A stretch of DNA of 6,513 nt, from assembly GCA_002366635.1 (NCBI GenBank), contig DFBN01000075.1, forward strand, positions 1-6,513, written 5' to 3'. The notes under the pieces were generated by a model. The model saw only the letters and a list, made by a program, of their open reading frames with translations. It made no database searches and was not told the origin of the DNA. Source of the DNA: Caldifarciminota bacterium UBA3079 (lineage in GTDB: Bacteria; Hydrothermota; Tepidihabitantia; Tepidihabitantales; Tepidihabitantaceae). Position 1 is the first letter of the stretch. Each line of letters starts with the position of its first letter. A program made the translations under genes and the position numbers. Shown here in pieces: positions 1 to 5,779 of the stretch.

Positions 1-1369
1 TGCCGAGAGGTGAGAGAATACTAACCGCACCAACATCGATGTGGCTTGGTGAACCAATGCTCAGGACTGTAAAGTCCTGTCCAGAACTAATGCCGGTGCT
101 CGAGCCGGCAGCATATAGGCAACCGTCTGGTCCGTAGATAACTGATTCTCCATTATCCCAGCCGCTTCCCGGGCCGTTGTAACGGAATACCCATCGTTTG
201 CTGCCTGAAGAATCGAGACTTACGATTATGAAGTCGAAATGTGTGCTGCCGCCATAGCTCTTGCCCGTTGCGTAGATATTTCCGTCAGAACCGCAATGGA
301 CCGGTCCCACATAATCATTGCCATTGGCAGGACCATCATAAGTGTACACCCATTTCTCATTACCAGATGAGTCCAGGGCTATTACTGCAAAGTCTGACCC
401 ATTGCCGCTGAGTTCGCCAGCGGGATAAACGTTTCCATAGATGTCAGAGTCAAGCCCCCAGGCTTGGTCTCGTCCGGTTCTGGCGTTACGATAGACCCAT
501 CGTTCTTGTCCAGAACTGGTGAGGCTGATTGCAGTTAGGTCGTAACCATTATCGGTGCTGTAACCGGCTGCATCGATATTTCCATCCAAGCCATAGATGA
601 CTCTCCAGGCGCCGTCGATGCTGTTTCCAGGACCGTTATAGCGATATACCCATCGTTCGTCTCCAGAGCCAGTAAGGCTGATGACCGTAAAATCGTCACC
701 AGTGCCAATTCCTTCACTCGAACCGGCAGCATAGACATTCCCATCGTCTCCATACGCCATCGAACGGGCAAAGCTTTTGTCGTCGCCATTTGCAGGGCCG
801 TTGTATCTGTAAACCCATCGCTCATTGCCAGCAGTGTCAAGACTTATGACTGTGAAATCATTATCCGTTCCTTTGTCCATACTCCACCCGGCAGCATAGA
901 CATTTCCACCTGAGCTGCAGACAATCGAACGCGCTTCGTCCCAGTCATTGGCTGGCCCATTGTACCGATACACCCACCGCTCCTGGCCGGTGCTGTTCAG
1001 GCTAACAACCACGAAGTCCTTGGAAGTGCCGTCACCAAAGCTGCTGCCGGCAGCGTAAATATTGCCGTCTGTCCCATAAGCAATCGAGTGGGCTTCATCG
1101 TCCTGATTCGCAGGACCGTCATACCTGTATATCCATCGTTCTTGACCCGAACGCGTAACACTTATGACTGTGAAGTCGGTACTGGTTCCGAGACCTGTGC
1201 TCCAACCCGCCGCATAGAGATTTCCATCCAAACCAAGCACCATTGGCCATGCTTCATCCCAACTACTGGCAGGGCCATCGTATTGATAGACCCATCTGAG
1301 TATCTGCGCAAAGAGAACCACCGGCACCAATACACCGACAAGGAACATGGCGGCCATCTGTTTTTTCAT
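1..1369 (-). CDS. Secreted beta-propeller (SBBP-like) repeat protein, C-terminus cut off by the window edge
   Basis: Reading from ATG at 1369 down to base 1 gives 456 codons with no stop; the gene continues past the left edge. Residues 1-21 form a Sec signal peptide (MKK, then a hydrophobic run ending LFA before Q22). From residue 25 there are eight tandem repeats of 49-55 residues, each opening RWVYRYNGPA-like, then a DGN-(I/V/L)-YAAG strand, then DFTVISL and a G-x-E turn. This is the pattern of SBBP / seven-bladed propeller repeats in exported proteins. Residues 442-456 (SHIDVGAVSILSPLG) leave the repeat pattern and look like the start of an Ig-like module. The ATG follows the upstream stop by 7 nt and lacks a well-placed Shine-Dalgarno, so translational coupling is plausible; an in-frame ATG at 1402 would add 11 residues but spoil the signal peptide. 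Ligand and function are unknown: surface scaffold or binding protein is inference. Confidence 0.88.
   Translation of the reverse strand, partial: MKKQMAAMFLVGVLVPVVLFAQILRWVYQYDGPASSWDEAWPMVLGLDGNLYAAGWSTGLGTSTDFTVISVTRSGQERWIYRYDGPANQDDEAHSIAYGTDGNIYAAGSSFGDGTSKDFVVVSLNSTGQERWVYRYNGPANDWDEARSIVCSSGGNVYAAGWSMDKGTDNDFTVISLDTAGNERWVYRYNGPANGDDKSFARSMAYGDDGNVYAAGSSEGIGTGDDFTVISLTGSGDERWVYRYNGPGNSIDGAWRVIYGLDGNIDAAGYSTDNGYDLTAISLTSSGQERWVYRNARTGRDQAWGLDSDIYGNVYPAGELSGNGSDFAVIALDSSGNEKWVYTYDGPANGNDYVGPVHCGSDGNIYATGKSYGGSTHFDFIIVSLDSSGSKRWVFRYNGPGSGWDNGESVIYGPDGCLYAAGSSTGISSGQDFTVLSIGSPSHIDVGAVSILSPLG
50..1297 (-). repeat. Eight tandem ~53-codon propeller repeats
   Basis: Protein-level tandem repeats inside the partial secreted gene. 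In gene order the units span about 1297-1139, 1138-980, 979-821, 820-656, 655-503, 502-356, 355-197 and 196-50, that is 53, 53, 53, 55, 51, 49, 53 and about 49 codons. The best-conserved DNA segment encodes RWVYRYNGPA and appears on the plus strand as variants of acccatcg. Units 1-4 and 8 are close to each other. Unit 5 has Asp in place of Tyr in the YAAG strand. Unit 6 is the most diverged: its opening reads RWVYRNARTG and it lacks the YNGPAN turn. Confidence 0.88.
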
Positions 1370-1376
1370 CTCTAGA

Positions 1377-1610
1377 TTAGTGAAGGTAAGGTCCGGGTCC
1401 ATCTGCGCAAAGTAAATCGCAGTACCCGTCGTTGTTGAGGTCGAAACGGGGTTCGAATTCTACCGCACCACCGTTGCGGTGCGAAGCGTAAATATTCGAG
1501 TGATAGCTACCATCTCCAAAGTCGGATTGGGAAGTCTCAATCCATGTTTCTGCCTGGACTGAGGCAAGCAGTGGCACAAGAGGCATAACGACTGACAGAA
1601 ATTTACTCAT
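1377..1610 (-). CDS. Short secreted protein with one FG-GAP/VCBS-like calcium loop; possibly a truncated repeat protein
   Basis: Translation from ATG at 1610 gives 77 aa; an in-frame GTG at 1616 would add two residues. Residues 1-20 (MSKF, hydrophobic core, ending SVQA) make a good signal peptide with cleavage before E21. The mature part is about 57 residues and ends in a D-x-N-x-D-G-Y-x-D loop (D57, N59, D61, G62, D65), followed by LLCAD and GPGPYLH then TAA. D-x-N-x-D-G loops of this kind belong to FG-GAP/VCBS propeller proteins, where the loop is followed by several hundred more residues; here the frame stops 12 residues after it. It may be a 5' remnant of such a gene or a real small secreted protein. 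A strong promoter directly upstream and an intact signal peptide favour expression. It lies 7 nt before the propeller gene and is probably co-transcribed. The function is unknown. Confidence 0.55.
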   Translation of the reverse strand: MSKFLSVVMPLVPLLASVQAETWIETSQSDFGDGSYHSNIYASHRNGGAVEFEPRFDLNNDGYCDLLCADGPGPYLH

Positions 1611-1622
1611 TCCCACACTCGA

Positions 1623-1650
1623 AGTGTAGAAGATTACTGTCTTCTGTCAA
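1623..1650 (-). promoter_or_regulatory. Sigma70-like promoter for the secreted-protein pair
   Basis: On the minus strand the -35 box TTGACA (1650-1645) is a perfect consensus match. The spacer is 16 bp, and the -10 box TACACT (1628-1623) matches TATAAT at 4 of 6 bases, including the first two and the last. Transcription would start near 1617-1615, within a few bases of the GTG at 1616 and about 6 nt from the ATG at 1610, so the mRNA would have almost no leader. It sits in the only gap of note in the window. Box matches are seen; activity is inferred. Confidence 0.6.
1628..1645. promoter_or_regulatory. Perfect 6-bp inverted repeat in the promoter spacer (possible operator)
   Basis: AGAAGA and TCTTCT are separated by 6 nt. 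The dyad fills the spacer between the -35 and -10 boxes and touches one base of each. It could be a repressor or activator site, or chance. It is unlikely to be a terminator for the upstream YfhO gene: the stem is A/T-rich and no T-run follows in that direction. Confidence 0.3.
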
Positions 1651-1691
1651 GCGGGTTTATCGGATGTGATTATCCTGGTGAAAGTGCCAGC

Positions 1692-4115
1692 TCAGTGCTT
1701 ATTTGGACGGTTCTTTCGACCCCGGGGAAGTCCTATAATGGAGACGATTGCTACTATACCAAGAAATAGTAGGGCAGCTAAAGAAATCAGTTTGCCTGCA
1801 GTATAATATTTCGAGTGGTATTTGAACAATATTTTGTGTTGTCCCGGTTGCAGAACGACGGCCCGAAGCGTATGATAAGCCCGAAGCACTGGGGTGGGGA
1901 TGCCGTCAACATATGCTTTCCAGGCCGGGTGGTAATTCTCGCCCAATACAAGCAGGCCCGGTGCACGCATTTCTGCCTGGACTACGATTTTGTTTGCGTC
2001 GTAGCTTATGATTCGGGCAGTCCCAATAGCAGAGTCTGCTGCGGGTTCAAACCCAGGATTCTGATAAAGTAGAGCAGTGTGGGCCGGATTGAATTCAGGT
2101 TGCAACAGCCGACTGATGACATCTTCCTTAGTGCTTACAACTTCATATTTAGGGGTAATAAAGGCACGCGGTAAAACATTTTTGTTGTGATAGACAGTGT
2201 ACTTATTCCCCACAAAAGCAGGTTCAAAGTCAGGTTGTACAAAATATGCGCGTAGTTGTTTGATAATCCGCTGACTTTTCTTATCATAATGAGATACATC
2301 TTCTGGCAGCGTATAGCTGATGATGTATTTGATGTTAAGAAGATTCATGAAGTTCGGATTAGTGAGATTGCCGGTTTGAAACATCACGCTTGAGCCGGAA
2401 CCGACAAAGTTCTGGTAGCTCTGGAGTGGATTGGGTAATTGACCGCCGGCGCTTTGAATGCCGTGGCCGGCCAAGATTCCGTCGTCAGAGCGTTCGTAGT
2501 TCATGGGCAAGACACGATAGCGGGAGGTATCTGATTTGAGAAAGTTTATGACTTCGTCCGGGGCGAAGTATCTGTCTGGCAAAGCCACGCCGCGGATATA
2601 GCCTTTGGATTCGTTCCAGAGGTTGAGCGATACCCCGGTGTTTAAGGTCATTACCGCAGCCGCGAGTGCAGCGAATGTTCCTGTTTTGAGATTTTTATGG
2701 ACCGCCAGATATAGTAAGCCAAATCCGACTATTGAGAAAACAGAGGCAAGAAGGAAACCGGTCAGGATATTTGGATAATTGGCATTCAATGCGGCGATTT
2801 TCTGCGGGGTCGGATTTGTTGCTGACTTCAGCAATGAAAGCATTGGCCCTTTTGCTATGGCAAATAACAACAGAAGGGCTATAGGAACCAGGCTGGCAAT
2901 CAGGATGCCGTGTGGCAGTCCGCGTTTCTTTTTCTTCTTGGACTCCTGCAGGATGTAGTTGAGTCCGAGTCCTGCCAGTGCAGCGATAGAAAATGACGCA
3001 AGGAAGAAAATCATTCCAGGCCCTCGAAATTTGTTGATTCCAGGAAGCAGATAATAGGGAAGATAATAAAACGGTGTATTGCCACCCCATGCCATTACCA
3101 GGACAACGATAAAGGTCAAAGAAAAGAATTTGACATGCGGATTCTTCCAGCGGCGGAGTACGGCGATTAGAGCGAACAGAAGTGGTAGAATTCCCATATA
3201 TTCGCTGTGGAGCTTGAATGGATTCTTGCCCCAGTAATGTTCCAGACCGCCTGAGAATTTCGGGGTAAGGAGGTCAAATGTTTCGGCTATCGGCATCGAC
3301 CATGATGTGGCATATGCGTATCCTCGTCCAGCTCCGCGGGCGGCAAAAGGCAAATTGCCATACACGGGCAGATATTGGATTGCAGAAAGCGCTAATGCAA
3401 AGACCATTCCGATTGCGAAGAATACTGCAAGCTTGATAGCCGTGCCTGGAGAACGTTCCTTGCGGATTATCCGTATCCACAAAAAGATGAAGTAGGCAAA
3501 GAGAATCAGGACAGTGTAATAGACATTTTGAATATGGCCGGACAACAGTTGTAGTGCTACTATCAAACCGCAGAGCAGGAAGTAAAGAAACCGGCGGCTC
3601 CTTATGCCCCGGTAGAGGAAGAATAGTGCCAGCGGCATCAGTGCACAGCCAATCAGTCGACCGTCATGGCCTGCATAGGTCAGTGTAATAAGACTGCCGG
3701 CAAACATATAGGCGATGCCGGCAAGTGCGGCCGGCATTACTGATACTTTCAGTTCTTTCAGAAATAGATAGGTTCCGAGTCCTGCAAGGAAGATATGAAG
3801 AACGAATGTCCAGGCCCAGACAATATGAACCGGCAGAATCAGGCGGAGAAATAGCGTAGGGTAAAATAAGTCGGCAAAAAATCCGGCAACAGTAGGCTGA
3901 CCACTTAAGATAGCGGGCCACCAAAGTGCGATGTTGCCGTGGGCAGCAATGTAGCGGGCCATGAACTCACGTATCTGATAGCCGCCTGCACTAAGCCAGT
4001 CTGTGCCGAAGAGCATCTGTCCGCCAAAGATAAATTTCCAATAGAATAGAAACGGGAGTAGAAACAAGACGAGGACGACAATTCGGTGTTGGATTTTAGT
4101 TGTCTGTTGTTTCAT
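1692..4115 (-). CDS. YfhO-family multi-spanning membrane protein (probable GT-C type glycosyltransferase)
   Basis: 807 aa from ATG at 4115, close to usual YfhO length. Residues 12-30 form the first membrane segment, followed by an outer loop with FGTDWL (D39), placed where GT-C enzymes carry an acidic catalytic residue. About a dozen further helices lie between about 96 and 500, with GHDGRL at 149-154 and a NKFRGPG turn at 361-367. A lysine run at 393-397 is probably cytoplasmic. Residues ~505-770 are a soluble, probably extracytoplasmic domain with the family signatures LNIKYII (593-599) and NYHPAWKAYVDG (727-738). A last helix spans 773-795 before a basic tail. In Firmicutes, YfhO transfers sugar from undecaprenyl phosphate to lipoteichoic acid; the acceptor here is unknown. 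The start lies inside the methyltransferase gene (20-bp overlap) with only a weak A-rich ribosome site, suggesting coupled translation. Family call is strong; reaction is inference. Confidence 0.87.
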   Translation of the reverse strand: MKQQTTKIQHRIVVLVLFLLPFLFYWKFIFGGQMLFGTDWLSAGGYQIREFMARYIAAHGNIALWWPAILSGQPTVAGFFADLFYPTLFLRLILPVHIVWAWTFVLHIFLAGLGTYLFLKELKVSVMPAALAGIAYMFAGSLITLTYAGHDGRLIGCALMPLALFFLYRGIRSRRFLYFLLCGLIVALQLLSGHIQNVYYTVLILFAYFIFLWIRIIRKERSPGTAIKLAVFFAIGMVFALALSAIQYLPVYGNLPFAARGAGRGYAYATSWSMPIAETFDLLTPKFSGGLEHYWGKNPFKLHSEYMGILPLLFALIAVLRRWKNPHVKFFSLTFIVVLVMAWGGNTPFYYLPYYLLPGINKFRGPGMIFFLASFSIAALAGLGLNYILQESKKKKKRGLPHGILIASLVPIALLLLFAIAKGPMLSLLKSATNPTPQKIAALNANYPNILTGFLLASVFSIVGFGLLYLAVHKNLKTGTFAALAAAVMTLNTGVSLNLWNESKGYIRGVALPDRYFAPDEVINFLKSDTSRYRVLPMNYERSDDGILAGHGIQSAGGQLPNPLQSYQNFVGSGSSVMFQTGNLTNPNFMNLLNIKYIISYTLPEDVSHYDKKSQRIIKQLRAYFVQPDFEPAFVGNKYTVYHNKNVLPRAFITPKYEVVSTKEDVISRLLQPEFNPAHTALLYQNPGFEPAADSAIGTARIISYDANKIVVQAEMRAPGLLVLGENYHPAWKAYVDGIPTPVLRAYHTLRAVVLQPGQHKILFKYHSKYYTAGKLISLAALLFLGIVAIVSIIGLPRGRKNRPNKH

Positions 4116-4779
4116 TCTTTTTGTTTTTCTTCAGCACAAATACAAACTGATAGGTAAGCCGGATGGGAAGAAGTGCCAATGCCAGTTTGCCGATTTTTCT
4201 GGCAAGCCATGTATCGTGGTAAACTCCAAGCACTTCAAGTCCTGCTTTAGTGAAAATATTCTTCCACCGGTTCAACGACATGAGCGTTTCGTTGATGTCC
4301 TGTTGCTCTGTTCCTTTCGAACGTTTAAGCCTCCAGTAAATGAAGTTAGCATTGGGCACAACGATGCAGAGGGTTGCGTCTGGTTTTGCAACCCTTACCA
4401 TTTCGTTGACCCCCCGTTCTATATCGAGGAAATGCTCCAGTGCTCCTATGCAGGTTATATAGTCTACGAACTCATCCGGTAACCAGAGATTTTCACCATT
4501 GCCGGCAATGATTGTAGAATCAGGTGAGATTTGTTTGGCAATCTTTACACCTTCATCAGAAATATCGATACCATAGGTTTCCAGCCTCATTTCGGCTGCT
4601 GCTTTGAGTAGAAAACCGGTTCCGCAACCGACATCGAGTAGCTTTCTTCCAGGGAGTGGATTCAGGTAACCAAGAAAAACAGGGTATGCCTCAGCAGACC
4701 GCCAGGCGTTCTCGCCCCGATTTCGGTGCCTCCGGTCATACCAGTTTTTGATTTCTCTTTCATCGTGTGTGCGCTTCAA
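4096..4779 (-). CDS. Class I SAM-dependent methyltransferase (Methyltransf_11-like)
   Basis: 227 aa from TTG at 4779. Motif I is LLDVGCGTG (47-55), the SAM-binding glycine loop. IDIS at 71-74 supplies the acidic residue (D72) expected to hold the ribose. GENLW at 95-99 is the adenine-contact region, GALEHF at 112-117 is motif IV-like, and VPN at 141-143 follows the next strand. This is the BioC/UbiE-like Rossmann fold. The hydrophobic stretch at about 198-215 followed by a lysine-rich tail could attach the protein to the membrane. Between membrane glycan genes, it most likely methylates a sugar, a lipid carrier or a lipid-linked intermediate; the substrate cannot be read from the sequence. 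Nothing supports quinone or biotin synthesis here. It starts 13 nt after the UPF0104 stop and its last 20 bp overlap the YfhO start. Confidence 0.87.
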   Translation of the reverse strand: MKRTHDEREIKNWYDRRHRNRGENAWRSAEAYPVFLGYLNPLPGRKLLDVGCGTGFLLKAAAEMRLETYGIDISDEGVKIAKQISPDSTIIAGNGENLWLPDEFVDYITCIGALEHFLDIERGVNEMVRVAKPDATLCIVVPNANFIYWRLKRSKGTEQQDINETLMSLNRWKNIFTKAGLEVLGVYHDTWLARKIGKLALALLPIRLTYQFVFVLKKNKKNETTDN

Positions 4780-4784
4780 TTAGT

Positions 4785-4790
4785 CTCCTT
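4785..4790 (-). promoter_or_regulatory. Strong Shine-Dalgarno that fixes a TTG start
   Basis: AAGGAG lies 5 nt before TTG at 4779-4777 in the gap after the UPF0104 stop. No in-frame ATG lies close by; the ATG ending at 4761 is out of frame. This makes TTG the best start for the methyltransferase. It is the only textbook ribosome site seen in the window. Confidence 0.8.
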
Positions 4791-4792
4791 TC

Positions 4793-5779
4793 TCACTTGC
4801 TGGGCCGATTGGGATTAGTTTTTTTCTTGGCATACTTCTTTCTTTTACTCAAAAATAGGGCAAAAGCAAGGGCCATGATAAATTCGGCAATTGTTATCCA
4901 TATACGCGTGAGCAATGCAGAAACGATAGCCATCGGTTCGAGCATAATTAATTTCAATGCAAATGTATAGATTCCCTCGCGGATTCCAAGTCCGGCAGGT
5001 GTAACCAGTGACAGGAAACCTAGTATCCAGGATACCGAGTAACCCCCAACAAGGATTGGTAAACTACGGAGTGGAAGACGATAGAAGGAATTGATAAGGA
5101 TGAAACAGCCGAGAGCCTGGGAGAACCAGTCGAGGCAGTAGATTGCCAGGATATACAGTAGTCTGGGGTAAGACAGCTCCAACTTGAATGTAGGCCGTTT
5201 CAGTTTACGGAGCAGAAAGGCGAGAATTCTGTTCAGAACCGGAGGATAAATTACGACTAGACACAGGGGTGCCAAGAGAAATAAAAGGTAGACCGTTTTC
5301 GGCAAGTTCGAGCGGGGCAGAAAGAACACCGCAACCGCAAGCAGCAGTACGGCCGACAAGAGGGCAAAGCCGGCTTCAACCAGCACGCTGACCAATCCTT
5401 TAGTTTTGGCTATTCCTTCACGGTTTGCGAGTGAGATTCGACCGAGTGTAAACCATACCTTTCCTGGTATGTATTTGCCGATTTGGGTCACGGACATAAT
5501 GGTAATGGATTTCATGGTTGAGATTTTTTCACCGAACCCGGCCAGGAGTAGTTTCCATGCATACGCGTAGAGGGGAAAGTGCAATGCGAAGATTATTGCA
5601 AATGAGATAATCAGTGGGAAGGGGCGGAAGCGCAATTGGCGGAACGGGATTTGATTCCAGTCGTGGATAAGGCGCGTAATAAGAAAATAGAAACTGGCAA
5701 CAACGATTAATGCACCAAGGGTGATTTTCAGCCACTGTGGGAACCGGGCGTGTTTGCTGTTACCGACCGTTTCGGTCAT
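4793..5779 (-). CDS. Flippase-like / LPG synthase transmembrane (UPF0104) protein
   Basis: 328 aa from ATG at 5779, whose ATG overlaps the glycosyltransferase TGA (ATGA). An in-frame ATG at 5836 would add 19 charged residues and overlap the upstream gene by 61 bp, so the shorter form is preferred; it starts MTETVGNSKH with a helix from about residue 18. Roughly eight membrane segments follow (about 18-36, 54-73, 86-100, 129-152, 162-180, 205-230, 239-258, 283-309). Family signatures are KYIPGKVW (102-109) and TPAGLGIREG (260-269), typical of PF03706, the membrane domain shared by MprF-like and AglD-like proteins. The C-terminus is lysine-rich and probably cytoplasmic. There is no soluble aminoacyl-transferase domain, so it is not a full MprF lysyl-PG synthase. 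Such stand-alone proteins often sit beside GT4 or GT2 enzymes in surface glycan loci. Lipid or lipid-sugar handling is inference. Confidence 0.85.
   Translation of the reverse strand: MTETVGNSKHARFPQWLKITLGALIVVASFYFLITRLIHDWNQIPFRQLRFRPFPLIISFAIIFALHFPLYAYAWKLLLAGFGEKISTMKSITIMSVTQIGKYIPGKVWFTLGRISLANREGIAKTKGLVSVLVEAGFALLSAVLLLAVAVFFLPRSNLPKTVYLLFLLAPLCLVVIYPPVLNRILAFLLRKLKRPTFKLELSYPRLLYILAIYCLDWFSQALGCFILINSFYRLPLRSLPILVGGYSVSWILGFLSLVTPAGLGIREGIYTFALKLIMLEPMAIVSALLTRIWITIAEFIMALAFALFLSKRKKYAKKKTNPNRPSK

Larger units (their letters stand above)
1617..1691. other. Intergenic gap between the glycan cassette and the secreted-protein pair
   Basis: These 75 bp separate the YfhO stop from the next gene. 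They hold the promoter and dyad listed separately. I see no convincing Rho-independent terminator for the upstream cassette: the only other inverted repeat (CTGG/CCAG, 1675-1690) has a 4-bp stem and no T-run. Read-through from the cassette into the secreted genes is therefore possible. Confidence 0.6.

Noticed and set aside
535..840. Minus-strand 101-codon open frame
   Set aside because: It is an alternative frame of propeller units 3-5; its Met- and Thr-rich translation has no recognisable pattern, whereas the overlapping frame carries the repeats.
50..1297. Regular repeats as a possible CRISPR or non-coding array
   Set aside because: The period is about 159 bp with variation in multiples of three, the repeats translate into a consistent propeller motif, and there is no short identical repeat with unique spacers.
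1088..1375. Plus-strand 95-codon open frame
   Set aside because: It lies antisense to the signal peptide and first repeats of the propeller gene, shows no domain-like pattern, and its openness follows from the repeat codon use on the other strand.
1302..1412. 12-bp direct repeat ATCTGCGCAAAG at 1302-1313 and 1401-1412
   Set aside because: The copies lie in different reading frames of two genes. A match of this length could be chance or microhomology, and there are no target-site duplications or element ends around it.
1675..1690. CTGG/CCAG inverted repeat as a terminator after YfhO
   Set aside because: The stem is only 4 bp with an 8-nt loop and there is no T-run after it on the transcribed strand.
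2695..3090. Minus-strand 131-codon frame inside the YfhO gene
   Set aside because: Out-of-frame shadow of the membrane domain of YfhO, without a ribosome site or coherent composition.
4216..4482. Plus-strand 88-codon open frame
   Set aside because: Antisense to the methyltransferase core, including its motif IV region; no independent evidence for a gene.
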